DNA of 64,000 bases from Gilvimarinus polysaccharolyticus (GTDB lineage Bacteria; Pseudomonadota; Gammaproteobacteria; Pseudomonadales; Cellvibrionaceae), in the NCBI RefSeq assembly GCF_001187555.1, contig NZ_LFIJ01000001.1:1514078-1578077 (forward strand), in the 5' to 3' direction. Both the position numbers and the translations under genes were made by a program. Position 1 is the first letter of the stretch, and the number at the start of each line of letters is the position of its first letter. This document shows, piece after piece, positions 1 through 10,170 of the stretch. The notes beneath the pieces were generated by a model that was not told the origin of the DNA, made no database searches, and saw only the letters and a list, made by a program, of their open reading frames with translations.

Positions 1-498
1 GTCGACTCAAACGCCAAAATACTGATTGCGGCGCAAGCCCCTGGGCTGCTAGCACACGATGCCGGCCGGCCCTTTGACGACCCCAGCGGCGACCGGTTAC
101 GACGCTGGCTAGGCGTTTCACCTCAACAGTTTTATGATCCAACCTTATTCGCACTGCTGCCCATGGGGTTTTGTTACCCTGGCACTCGCGTAGGTGGCGA
201 CCTACCGCCGCGCCCAGAATGTGCCCCGAAATGGCGGCAAGAGGTATTGGAATACCTGGAGCAAATAGAGTTGACGTTGATTATTGGTCAGTATGCGCAG
301 GCATACCACTTACCCAATGGCAAAAAAACACTGACCGAGCGGGTACAAAACTGGCGCAACCACCTACCGCAGCAGCTACCACTACCCCACCCCAGTGGCC
401 GCAACAATCGCTGGTTGGCAAAAAATTTGTGGTTTGAAAAAGAGGTCGTTCCTGCACTGCAACACCGAGTGCAGGAAGTGTTAATGGGGTGCGCTTAA
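1..498 (+). CDS. Uracil-DNA glycosylase family protein, 5' end cut by the window edge
   Basis: The reading frame is open from base 1 to a TAA at 496-498, giving 165 residues of a longer protein. The visible part has the QAPG motif, GRPFDDPSGDRLRRWLG, PMGFCYPG, GGDLPPRPECAP and the late HPSGRNNRW loop. These are hallmarks of the small UDG-like family (COG1573 type) found beside housekeeping genes in gammaproteobacteria. Family members bind DNA and excise uracil or are UDG-fold proteins of uncertain activity; activity here is not proven. The first in-frame ATG, at 163, falls inside the conserved core, so it is not the start. The gene converges on nspC with a one-base gap between stops. Confidence 0.8.
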   Translation, partial: VDSNAKILIAAQAPGLLAHDAGRPFDDPSGDRLRRWLGVSPQQFYDPTLFALLPMGFCYPGTRVGGDLPPRPECAPKWRQEVLEYLEQIELTLIIGQYAQAYHLPNGKKTLTERVQNWRNHLPQQLPLPHPSGRNNRWLAKNLWFEKEVVPALQHRVQEVLMGCA

Positions 499-499
499 T

Positions 500-1669
500 T
501 TACGACAAACGCATTTTAAAATCGTCATAACCAAATTCACGTACCACTTGTAGCTCGTCTGTGCGCGAATCCCACAAAGCAATAGCCGGCAAGTTAATAC
601 CGTTAAAGGTGGTCGTTTTCACCATAGTGTAATGTGCCATGTCGTCAAAAACTAAGCGCTGGCCTATTTTAAGTGGCTCTGAAAAGCTGTAATCGCCAAT
701 CACATCGCCAGCCAAACAAGTCATGCCACCTAAGCGGTAGGTGTAGGCCAACGCTTCAGCCTCACCAGCACCAAACACATCTGCTCGGTACGGCATCTCT
801 AAAGTATCGGGCATATGGCAGGTTGCCGAAGTATCTAGAATCGCTTGCGGCATCGTACTGGTAAACGCATCCAATACCTCTGTCACCAGCACACCGGCGC
901 GAATGGCGACTGCTTCCCCTGGCTCTAAATACACTTGCACATCAAACTTTTTGGCAAAATCTCGCACGAGTGTAATCAGCTGTTCTACCTGATAATTTTC
1001 GCGAGTAATATGATGGCCGCCACCAAAGTTGACCCACTCGATAGCGGACAAGTACTGCCCAAACTTTTGCTCCACCGCAGCCAAAGTACGTGCCAATGGT
1101 GGTACGTCCTGCTCACACAAAGTGTGAAAGTGAAGCCCCGAGATACCATCCAACAAATTCGCATCGAACTCGGCCAGTGGCACACCCATACGCGATTTTG
1201 GCGCACAGGGATCATACAAAGGTACATCACCTTCCGAGTGTTCAGGGTTAATACGTAAGCCAAATTTCAATTCGGGACGCTTTATCTGCGCCGCCATACA
1301 TAATGGTTTAAAACGCTGCCACTGACTCATGGAGTTAAACACTACATGATCGGAAAGTTTCAGCACTTCAATTAGATCGGCCTCTTTAAAGGCTGCCGAA
1401 TAGGTATGCACCTCACCGCCGTAATACTCACGAGCCAGTTTTGCCTCGTTAACACCGCTGGCGCAGCTGCCCCACAGGTACTTGCGATTTAAATCGGCCA
1501 GCGACCAACAACTAAAAGCTTTAAGCGCACCGAGCACTTTGGCACCACTTTGCTCTCCGACGTATTGGAGTAACTTAAGGTTATCTTCTATTGCTGCGCG
1601 ATCTACAACAAAGCACGGGGATGGCACCCGAGTCGGATCAAACTGAGTAAAGTACTGCCGTTTTTTCAT
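500..1669 (-). CDS. nspC: Carboxynorspermidine/carboxyspermidine decarboxylase
   Basis: This PLP-dependent decarboxylase (389 aa, alanine-racemase fold type III) would convert carboxyspermidine to spermidine, or carboxynorspermidine to norspermidine. Visible features are the PLP lysine near residue 50 (GALKAFSCW), the glycine/histidine motif NFGGGHHI near 214-221, CHMPDTLEMPYRADVFG, and the C-terminal GDVIGDYSF. The ATG at 1669 is preferred: a GGAG sits five bases upstream, and the homologous region starts at MKKRQYF. A longer frame opening at 1756 would overlap the end of the upstream dehydrogenase. It is the last gene of the speA-dehydrogenase-nspC operon, 52 bases after its neighbour. Confidence 0.9.
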   Translation of the reverse strand: MKKRQYFTQFDPTRVPSPCFVVDRAAIEDNLKLLQYVGEQSGAKVLGALKAFSCWSLADLNRKYLWGSCASGVNEAKLAREYYGGEVHTYSAAFKEADLIEVLKLSDHVVFNSMSQWQRFKPLCMAAQIKRPELKFGLRINPEHSEGDVPLYDPCAPKSRMGVPLAEFDANLLDGISGLHFHTLCEQDVPPLARTLAAVEQKFGQYLSAIEWVNFGGGHHITRENYQVEQLITLVRDFAKKFDVQVYLEPGEAVAIRAGVLVTEVLDAFTSTMPQAILDTSATCHMPDTLEMPYRADVFGAGEAEALAYTYRLGGMTCLAGDVIGDYSFSEPLKIGQRLVFDDMAHYTMVKTTTFNGINLPAIALWDSRTDELQVVREFGYDDFKMRLS

Positions 1670-1721
1670 AGCCGCTCCGCGATAGGGCGATGTAAAAACG
1701 GCGGCTTGCGCCGCCGTTAGA

Positions 1722-2924
1722 TTAGTCTTCCATGCCTGTGGGTTGATCGATTTCAACCACCTGCCAAGGTAAGCCGTATTTATTCAAATCTTCCATAAAG
1801 GGATCTGGATCAAGCTGCTCCATATTCCAAACACCCGCACCCGCCCACTTTTTCTCAAGCATCATTTTTGCACCGATCATAGCGGGCACACCGGTGGTGT
1901 ATGAGATAGCTTGAGACTGCACCTCGGCGTAACACTCTTCGTGATCGCAAATATTGTAAATGTAGTAAGTTTTCTTTACACCATCTTTTATACCCTGAGC
2001 AATACAACCGATACAGGTTTTACCTTTAGTGAGAGGCCCTAAACTTGCGGGATCTGGCAGCAACGCTTTTAAAAATTGCAAAGGCACAATCTGCTTGCCT
2101 TCAAACTCAACCGGTTCAATCGACGTCATGCCGATATTACCCAACACCTCTAAGTGTTTAAGGTAATTATCCGAAAATGTCATCCAAAACCGAGCACGCT
2201 TAATTTCAGGCAAATGCGTGGTAAGTGATTCCAACTCTTCGTGGTACATCAGGTAAATTTGTTTTGGACCAATGCCGGCCGGAAAATCAAACGAGCGGTT
2301 CTCTTTTAATGGCGCTGTTTCTTGCCACTGGCCATCCTGCCAATAACGGCCGTTAGCGGTTACTTCTCGGATATTAATCTCTGGATTAAAGTTCGTCGCA
2401 AACGGTTTACCGTGATCCCCAGCATTACAATCGATAATATCCAGATAATGAATCTCATCCAAATAATGCTTTTTTAAGTACGCGGTATAAACATTGGTAA
2501 CACCCGGATCAAAACCCGAGCCCAGCAGGGCCATACGCCCCGCTTGAGTGAACTTATCTTGATACGCCCACTGCCATTTGTACTCAAACTTGGCCTCTTC
2601 TGGCGGCTCATAGTTAGCGGTATCTAGATAATCAACTCCCGCTTCTAAGCAAGCATCCATAATCGCCAAATCTTGATAAGGCAAAGCAACATTGATCACT
2701 AAGTCCGGCTGCTCACGTTTTAACAAAGCCACAGTTTCAGCGACATTGTCAGCATCAACCTGAGCGGTAGTAACTGGCCTTGGCAGTTGCGCGGCAATCG
2801 CTTTGCACTTAGATTCGGTACGACTGGCCAGTACGATCTCGGTAAATACCTCAGGCAGCTGGGCACATTTGTGAGCCACTACGCCACCAACGCCGCCGGC
2901 GCCGATAATTATTACTTTAGCCAT
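1722..2924 (-). CDS. Carboxynorspermidine/carboxyspermidine dehydrogenase (saccharopine dehydrogenase family)
   Basis: This 400-residue protein opens with a Rossmann motif (IIGAGGVGGVVAHKCAQ, residues 5-21) and belongs to the saccharopine dehydrogenase-like family. Its bacterial members beside nspC condense putrescine (or diaminopropane) with aspartate semialdehyde and reduce the product with NAD(P)H to carboxyspermidine. Internal landmarks are LLGSGFDPGVTNVYTAY, DCNAGDHGKPFATNFNPEIN and the cysteine-rich KTCIGCIAQG. A GAGG ribosome site lies just before the ATG. It begins 25 bases after the speA stop and is followed by nspC, so the three genes make a complete arginine-to-spermidine route if agmatine is converted to putrescine elsewhere. 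True lysine-pathway activity is unlikely in this context. Confidence 0.9.
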   Translation of the reverse strand: MAKVIIIGAGGVGGVVAHKCAQLPEVFTEIVLASRTESKCKAIAAQLPRPVTTAQVDADNVAETVALLKREQPDLVINVALPYQDLAIMDACLEAGVDYLDTANYEPPEEAKFEYKWQWAYQDKFTQAGRMALLGSGFDPGVTNVYTAYLKKHYLDEIHYLDIIDCNAGDHGKPFATNFNPEINIREVTANGRYWQDGQWQETAPLKENRSFDFPAGIGPKQIYLMYHEELESLTTHLPEIKRARFWMTFSDNYLKHLEVLGNIGMTSIEPVEFEGKQIVPLQFLKALLPDPASLGPLTKGKTCIGCIAQGIKDGVKKTYYIYNICDHEECYAEVQSQAISYTTGVPAMIGAKMMLEKKWAGAGVWNMEQLDPDPFMEDLNKYGLPWQVVEIDQPTGMED

Positions 2925-2949
2925 AAAATTTTCCTCTAACGATTAATCG

Positions 2950-4863
2950 TTAACGTTCAAAATAAGTGTAACCTCGTAGGCTTTCAGAGTATGCGGTCAG
3001 CATGCTTTGGCGCTCCGACACATTAATGCGCCCGTCTCGCACCGCTTGTTCCGCCGCAACCCGAAACTGACGAAACATTTGTTGCGGATCATACTCAACG
3101 TAACTCAACACGTCGGCAATACTGTCGCCGTGTAATTCGTGCACAAAATCGACACTGCCATCGGTGTTAATCCGCACACTGGCAACATTGGTATCGCCAA
3201 AAAGATTGTGCAAATCACCTAAAGTTTCTTGATACGCGCCAACTAAAAAGACACCGAGGTAATACTCCTCACCTGGGTTTACCGGATGCAAAGACAAAGT
3301 GCGAGTCTCACCCACGGGACCGGCAAAACGATCCAACTTGCCATCGCAATCACAAGTTAAGTCGGCGATAGTTGCTTGCCGACTAGGCCTCTCATTTAAG
3401 CGATGAATGGGCATCACCGGAAACACTTGGTTAATCGCCCAAGAGTCGGGCAAAGACTGAAATACGCTGAAGTTACCGTAATAAATATCAGCTAATTGCT
3501 CGGGCAGCTCTTCAAGCTCGGGAGGAATACGTTTCATCTCGGGCAATAAGGCGACAATACGCTGCAGTCCTGCAAGGCAAAGATTTTCGGCAAATGCGCG
3601 TTCGCGCAAGCTGACCTCACCATTAAAAAAGCAATCACGCACTTGATCGCGATAGTAAATAACATCGTTATAGCTTTCTTGCAGCTTACTCACTTTAATT
3701 GCTTTTAACGTAAACCACAGGTTAGACACCTGCTCATGGCTGCCCTCTGGCAGATCAGTTGGTACTGGGCCCGGCTCAAAATGCCCCACATCTAAAATAT
3801 TAAATAACAATACAGAAGTATGCGCGACAGTAGCACGTCCAGACTCAGTCACAATAGTCGGGTGCGGCAAGTTATGTGCATTAAATTGCTGAACCAACGC
3901 CTCCACAACATCAACACAGTATTCTTGTACCGAGTAATTGCGGCTGTGACCACTAACACTACCGGTGCCATCATAATCAATGGCCAGCCCACCACCTAAG
4001 TCGATATAACTCAGTGGTGCACCTTCACTCACCATGGCGATGTAGTAACGACAGGCCTCCAAGACGCCCGCGCGAATACTACGTATATTAGGTATCTGCG
4101 AGCCCAAATGAAAATGCAACAACTCTAAACAATGCAGCAAGTCATTACCGCGTAACTCATCCATTACTTCGATCAAATGATTGGTGGTTAAACCAAACAA
4201 GCTGCGATCACCGCTGTCTTCGGCCCAATGCCCTTCGACCTTAGTCGACAGCTTTAAGCGCACACCTAAGATAGGATCTACACCCAACAAACGACTGCGC
4301 TCGATAACCAGCTTTAGCTCGGCCACCGTTTCCAGCACAAAAATGCACTTAAAGCCCAGTTTGCGCGCCTGCAACCCCAGATCAATAAACTCCGCATCTT
4401 TATAGCCATTACAAATAATTAAGCTTTCAAGATTTTTTAAGGTCGACATGGCAATCATCAGCTCGGCTTTACTGCCAGCTTCAAGACCATGGTTATAGCG
4501 CTCACCAAAGCGGGCTATCTCTTCGACAATATGACTCTGTTGGTTAACCTTGATAGGAAAAGCGCCACGATACACACCCTGATAACCGGTAGCGGCAATA
4601 GCCTCGGCAAACGATTCATTAAGGATGGTGATACGACTATCGACCAAATTTTCGATCCGCAACAACACCGGCATTTCCAGTCCGCGCTGCTGTAAACCAT
4701 CAATAATATGGGTTAAATCAACCGCCACATCGGCTTTCTCACCAGGTGCACGCACTTCGACGTTTCCCACTGGGCTAATACCAAAATAGCCACTGCCCCA
4801 CTCCTCAATGCCGTAAAGTTCAGTCGAGCTCTTTACCGACCAGCTATCCGAGGTTTGTTTCAA
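2950..4863 (-). CDS. speA: Biosynthetic arginine decarboxylase
   Basis: SpeA decarboxylates arginine to agmatine, the first step toward putrescine; it uses PLP and Mg2+. The 637-residue length is normal for the biosynthetic family. The PLP-binding lysine is in AFPIKVNQQ near residue 105. Other family blocks are GLEAGSKAELMIAM, LHFHLGSQIPNI, YIDLGGGLAIDYDG, ESGRATVAHTSVLLFN and the C-terminal YVEYDPQQM. The protein has no signal peptide, in line with a cytosolic site. It heads the polyamine operon; its leader carries a short inverted repeat 31-46 bases before the ATG. Confidence 0.95.
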   Translation of the reverse strand: MKQTSDSWSVKSSTELYGIEEWGSGYFGISPVGNVEVRAPGEKADVAVDLTHIIDGLQQRGLEMPVLLRIENLVDSRITILNESFAEAIAATGYQGVYRGAFPIKVNQQSHIVEEIARFGERYNHGLEAGSKAELMIAMSTLKNLESLIICNGYKDAEFIDLGLQARKLGFKCIFVLETVAELKLVIERSRLLGVDPILGVRLKLSTKVEGHWAEDSGDRSLFGLTTNHLIEVMDELRGNDLLHCLELLHFHLGSQIPNIRSIRAGVLEACRYYIAMVSEGAPLSYIDLGGGLAIDYDGTGSVSGHSRNYSVQEYCVDVVEALVQQFNAHNLPHPTIVTESGRATVAHTSVLLFNILDVGHFEPGPVPTDLPEGSHEQVSNLWFTLKAIKVSKLQESYNDVIYYRDQVRDCFFNGEVSLRERAFAENLCLAGLQRIVALLPEMKRIPPELEELPEQLADIYYGNFSVFQSLPDSWAINQVFPVMPIHRLNERPSRQATIADLTCDCDGKLDRFAGPVGETRTLSLHPVNPGEEYYLGVFLVGAYQETLGDLHNLFGDTNVASVRINTDGSVDFVHELHGDSIADVLSYVEYDPQQMFRQFRVAAEQAVRDGRINVSERQSMLTAYSESLRGYTYFER

Positions 4864-4893
4864 TCGCTCAACTCCTACTTAGATGTTTCTCTG

Positions 4894-4909
4894 GTGGGCG
4901 AACGCCCAC
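4894..4909 (-). repeat. Inverted repeat in the speA leader
   Basis: GTGGGCG-AA-CGCCCAC, seven perfect base pairs around two bases, lies 31-46 bases before the speA start on the coding side. It could form an RNA hairpin near the ribosome site or be a protein-binding palindrome. No U-run follows, so it is not a terminator. A regulatory role is inference. Confidence 0.4.
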
Positions 4910-5054
4910 TTTAGATGGCGAGATTTTCCACATTTTGAGGCAAAAGAAAAGCATTTTCGCTACTCAATCGCAGATCTTTGCTCAACCAAAGAACCTTAGC
5001 TCGAGCCATACGGCCCCGCCAACGCCAGTAAAGTAGAATCATACCCCTTAAACA

Positions 5055-5086
5055 CAAAAAAAGGCGACCAAAGGTCGCCTTTTTTG
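5055..5086 (-). terminator. Rho-independent terminator of the sucCD end
   Basis: GGCGACC-AAA-GGTCGCC is flanked by an A-run on the left and a T-run on the right, so it can act in both directions. It lies 16 bases after the sucD stop and ends the long sdh-suc transcript. It also insulates speA, whose start lies 190 bases further on. Confidence 0.85.
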
Positions 5087-5101
5087 ATTACCAGCTTAAA
5101 C

Positions 5102-5974
5102 TTACCAGCCAGTAATTTCTTTCAATGCACTACCGATGTCAGCAAGACTGCGCACCGTTTTTACACCGGCGTCTTCAAGCGCTGCAAACTTCTCGTCAGC
5201 GGTACCTTTACCACCAGCGATAATAGCGCCAGCATGACCCATACGCTTGCCGGCAGGTGCGGTTACACCAGCGATGTAAGAAACAACAGGCTTAGTAACA
5301 TTCTCTTTAATGAATGCAGCTGCTTCTTCCTCAGCGCTACCGCCGATTTCACCGATCATTACAATCGCTTCGGTCTGTGGATCGTTCTGGAACATCTCTA
5401 GAATATCGATGAAGTTAGATCCAGGAATTGGATCGCCACCAATACCGACACAGGTAGACTGACCAAAACCATAATCAGTGGTTTGTTTAACCGCCTCATA
5501 GGTCAAGGTGCCAGAACGTGAAACGATACCCACTTTACCTGGCTTGTGAATGTGACCTGGCATAATACCAATCTTACATTCACCGGGAGTAATAACACCT
5601 GGGCAGTTAGGACCAATTAAACGTACCCCTAACTCATCACACTTCACTTTACAGTCAAGCATATCCAAGGTAGGAATACCTTCGGTGATACAAACAATCA
5701 GCTTAATGCCGCCGTTAGCTGCTTCTAAGATTGAGTCCTTACAAAAAGGAGCTGGCACATAAATAACAGAGGCTTCGGCACCGGTTTCAGCAACGGCTTG
5801 TGCCACTGTGTCAAACACGGGCAGCCCTAGGTGAGTTTGACCACCTTTACCTGGCGTAACACCACCAACCATTTTAGTACCGTAAGCAATTGCTTGCTCA
5901 GAGTGAAAGGTACCTTGTGATCCGGTAAAACCCTGACAGATTACTTTAGTGTCTTTATTGATTAAAACGCTCAT
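5102..5974 (-). CDS. sucD: Succinyl-CoA synthetase alpha subunit
   Basis: SucD carries the CoA-binding site and the phosphohistidine of succinyl-CoA synthetase, which interconverts succinyl-CoA and succinate with nucleotide phosphorylation in the TCA cycle. The 290-residue length is standard. The CoA-binding motif is [15 protein letters not shown] near residues 16-30; the active-site histidine is in [16 protein letters not shown] near residue 247. The ATG directly follows the sucC stop with no intergenic base, which implies translational coupling for the alpha2beta2 complex. Confidence 0.96.
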   Translation of the reverse strand: MSVLINKDTKVICQGFTGSQGTFHSEQAIAYGTKMVGGVTPGKGGQTHLGLPVFDTVAQAVAETGAEASVIYVPAPFCKDSILEAANGGIKLIVCITEGIPTLDMLDCKVKCDELGVRLIGPNCPGVITPGECKIGIMPGHIHKPGKVGIVSRSGTLTYEAVKQTTDYGFGQSTCVGIGGDPIPGSNFIDILEMFQNDPQTEAIVMIGEIGGSAEEEAAAFIKENVTKPVVSYIAGVTAPAGKRMGHAGAIIAGGKGTADEKFAALEDAGVKTVRSLADIGSALKEITGW

Positions 5975-7141
5975 TTATTTGCCCTCCGCTGCTTTTACTA
6001 CTTGCTCGGCAGCGTCAGTCAAACTGGTCGCAGCAATAATGTTTAGACCACTGTCAGCCAGTACTTTAGCACCAAGCTCAGCATTGTTACCTTCAAGACG
6101 GACCACTACAGGTACCTTAACGCCCACCTCTTCAACTGCACCGATAACACCTTCGGCAATCAAATCACAGCGAACGATACCGCCAAAAATGTTAATCAAA
6201 ACGGCTTTTACGTTTTCATCAGACAGAATAATCTTAAACGCTTCAATAACACGCTCTTTGGTTGCACCACCACCTACGTCAAGGAAGTTGGCGGGCTCGC
6301 CACCATGCAGCTTAACGATATCCATGGTGCCCATAGCCAAACCAGCACCGTTGACCATGCAACCGATGTTGCCATCAAGTGCTACGTAGTTTAATTCCCA
6401 CTTAGCAGCGCGCGCCTCACGCTCGTCTTCTTGTGAAGGATCGTGCATTTCGCGCAAGTCGGGGTGACGGTACAAAGCGTTTCCATCAACCGCCACTTTC
6501 GCGTCCAAGCAGTGCAAATCACCGGCAGGAGTAATAACCAGCGGATTCACTTCAATTAACGCTAAATCTTTGTCTTTAAACAGCTTAGCCAAACCTAAGA
6601 AAATCTGCACAAACTGCTTAACTTGCTTACCTTCAAGACCTAGCTTAAACGCCAAGTCACGACCTTGATAAGGCTGCGCACCAGTTAAAGGATCAACAAT
6701 CGCTTTTAGGATTTTCTCTGGTGTTTCTTCGGCTACTTTCTCAATCTCTACACCACCTTCGGTAGAGGCCATAAACACAATACGACGGCTTGAACGATCT
6801 AGCACTGCACCTAAATACAGCTCTTTATCAATATCGGTACAGGTTTCAACCAAAATACGGCTAACCGGCTGACCCTTTTCATCGGTCTGATAGGTCACCA
6901 AATTTTTGCCTAACCATTGCTTGGCAAAGGCTTCGATTTCGCTTTTGGTTTTAACGAGTTTTACACCGCCAGCTTTACCGCGACCACCAGCGTGAACCTG
7001 AGCTTTTACAACAAACTCGTTACCGCCAATTGTGTCAGCCGCTGCCGCAGCTTCGGCAGGAGTCTGTGCCGCTACACCCTGGGATACGGGCAAACCATAT
7101 TGCGCAAACAACTGTTTGCCTTGGTACTCATGCAAATTCAT
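5975..7141 (-). CDS. sucC: Succinyl-CoA synthetase beta subunit
   Basis: SucC is the nucleotide-binding subunit of succinyl-CoA synthetase. The 388 residues begin with the typical [19 protein letters not shown] and continue through an ATP-grasp domain ([18 protein letters not shown], residues 45-62). The C-terminal CoA-ligase domain has [20 protein letters not shown] and the nucleotide-domain end [11 protein letters not shown]. It is the second-last gene of the TCA operon. A 213-base gap separates it from lpdA, longer than most gaps in the run, and that gap holds a strong hairpin. Confidence 0.96.
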   Translation of the reverse strand: MNLHEYQGKQLFAQYGLPVSQGVAAQTPAEAAAAADTIGGNEFVVKAQVHAGGRGKAGGVKLVKTKSEIEAFAKQWLGKNLVTYQTDEKGQPVSRILVETCTDIDKELYLGAVLDRSSRRIVFMASTEGGVEIEKVAEETPEKILKAIVDPLTGAQPYQGRDLAFKLGLEGKQVKQFVQIFLGLAKLFKDKDLALIEVNPLVITPAGDLHCLDAKVAVDGNALYRHPDLREMHDPSQEDEREARAAKWELNYVALDGNIGCMVNGAGLAMGTMDIVKLHGGEPANFLDVGGGATKERVIEAFKIILSDENVKAVLINIFGGIVRCDLIAEGVIGAVEEVGVKVPVVVRLEGNNAELGAKVLADSGLNIIAATSLTDAAEQVVKAAEGK

Positions 7142-7274
7142 GATGTTTTTCCGTTCTGTTAACGTGATTTGAAAACTGCAGTAGATCGATGAACCTCAGC
7201 ATTGTAATAATGCTCAGGCATTTCGTCGTCGCTACACTTGGTTTCTTCTTGATCGCGCCTCTACTAATTTCAGT

Positions 7275-7299
7275 GGCTCTAGGTCACGACCATAGAGCC
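7275..7299 (-). repeat. Hairpin between lpdA and sucC
   Basis: GGCTCTA-GGTC-AC-GACC-A-TAGAGCC makes an eleven-base-pair stem with one bulged base and a two-base loop in the middle of the 213-base lpdA-sucC gap. No U-run follows in either direction. It may stabilise the upstream mRNA end or be a processing site between the dehydrogenase and synthetase parts of the operon; this is inference. Confidence 0.5.
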
Positions 7300-7354
7300 T
7301 GCTCGACAGCTAACACCATCGAGTGGCCCTGTGCTTCATCGTTATTTTAAATAA

Positions 7355-8827
<1,473 letters not shown>

Positions 8828-8909
8828 TTAAAAACATAGCCGGCGCTGGTGTTCCGGCAAAACATTTATTCGGCCTGCCGATAAGCTGGCCGAAACGAGT
8901 GCACCTGGA

Positions 8910-10124
8910 TTAAATCTCTAACAGGATACGCGCTGGATCTTCTAGCAGCTCTTTAATCGCCACCAAAAACTGTACGGCCTCTTTACCATCGATCAGACGG
9001 TGATCATAAGACAGCGCTAAATACATCATTGGCCGAATTTTAACTTCGCCGTTAACGGCCATAGGACGCTCTTGGATTTTGTGCATACCCAAAATAGCCG
9101 TTTGTGGCAGATTTAAAATTGGCGTTGATAAAAGTGAGCCAAACACACCGCCATTGGTAATAGTAAAGGTGCCGCCGGTCATCTCATCAATGCCTAGCTT
9201 GCCATCACGGGCGCGCATACCAAAATCACGAATCGTCGATTCTACTTCAGCAATACTCATATTCTCAGTACTGCGTAATACCGGCACTACCAAGCCTTTT
9301 TCGGTAGAAACTGCCACACCGATATCTTGATAACCATGATAGACAACATCATTATTATCCAACGACGCATTAACGGCAGGATAACGTTTTAACGCTTCGG
9401 TAGCGGCTTTAACAAAAAAGCCCATAAAACCTAAACGTGTGCCATTATGGATTTTTTCAAATTTATCTTTGTACTGTTTCCGCAGCTCCATCACCGGACC
9501 CATGTCAACCTCGTTAAAGGTAGTCAACATGGCGGTAGTACTTGTGGCCTCAAGTAGACGCTCAGCAATACGCTTGCGCAAACGTGTCATCGGTACGCGT
9601 TTCTCTACCCGATCACCTTCTGGCGCTGCGGGTGCGGCAACAGCAGCCGGCGCAGTTGCCGCAGCAGCTGGCTTAGAGCCTGCCGATTTAACGTGATTTA
9701 AAACATCTTCTTTTGTTACTCGACCATCTCTACCAGTACCGGCCACAGAGGCGGGATCGATATTATTTTCATCGGCAATTTTGCGGGCAGCAGGACTCAA
9801 CAGCTTGTCGCCTGAATCGTTACTTTCGGCAGTTGCTGCACCTTTTTGCTCGGCAGGTGCTGCCTCAGCTGTTACAGAGCCGCTGGCACCGGCTTCAAAC
9901 TTAGCAATAATTTCATTGCTAAGAACGGTCTCGCCCTCGCCTTTAAACACTTCGATAAGAGCACCGTCAGCGGGGGCAACCACTTCCAGTACCACTTTAT
10001 CTGTTTCAATATCGACAATCAGTTCATCACGCGAAACCGCTTCACCTGGCTGTTTGTGCCAGGTCGCAATAGTCCCATCCTGAACAGACTCGGGAAATGT
10101 AGGGGCTTTAATATCAGTACTCAT
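8910..10124 (-). CDS. sucB: 2-oxoglutarate dehydrogenase E2, dihydrolipoyl succinyltransferase
   Basis: SucB transfers the succinyl group from lipoamide to CoA in the core of 2-oxoglutarate dehydrogenase. The 404 residues show one lipoyl domain with the lipoylated K43 ([11 protein letters not shown]), an Ala/Pro-rich linker, an E1/E3-binding domain ([15 protein letters not shown], about 109-123), a second linker, and the acyltransferase domain ending in [17 protein letters not shown] with the catalytic His and Asp. Order sucA-sucB-lpdA matches E1-E2-E3. Confidence 0.96.
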   Translation of the reverse strand: MSTDIKAPTFPESVQDGTIATWHKQPGEAVSRDELIVDIETDKVVLEVVAPADGALIEVFKGEGETVLSNEIIAKFEAGASGSVTAEAAPAEQKGAATAESNDSGDKLLSPAARKIADENNIDPASVAGTGRDGRVTKEDVLNHVKSAGSKPAAAATAPAAVAAPAAPEGDRVEKRVPMTRLRKRIAERLLEATSTTAMLTTFNEVDMGPVMELRKQYKDKFEKIHNGTRLGFMGFFVKAATEALKRYPAVNASLDNNDVVYHGYQDIGVAVSTEKGLVVPVLRSTENMSIAEVESTIRDFGMRARDGKLGIDEMTGGTFTITNGGVFGSLLSTPILNLPQTAILGMHKIQERPMAVNGEVKIRPMMYLALSYDHRLIDGKEAVQFLVAIKELLEDPARILLEI

Positions 10125-10170
10125 TACGTGTCCTTAGCTTTCGCTAGTTTTCTGTTCTGCAATTTGCGTA

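Noticed and set aside
1670-1756. 29-codon N-terminal extension of nspC
   Set aside because: It overlaps the end of the dehydrogenase gene, matches no family sequence, and a GGAG stands before the internal ATG at 1669.
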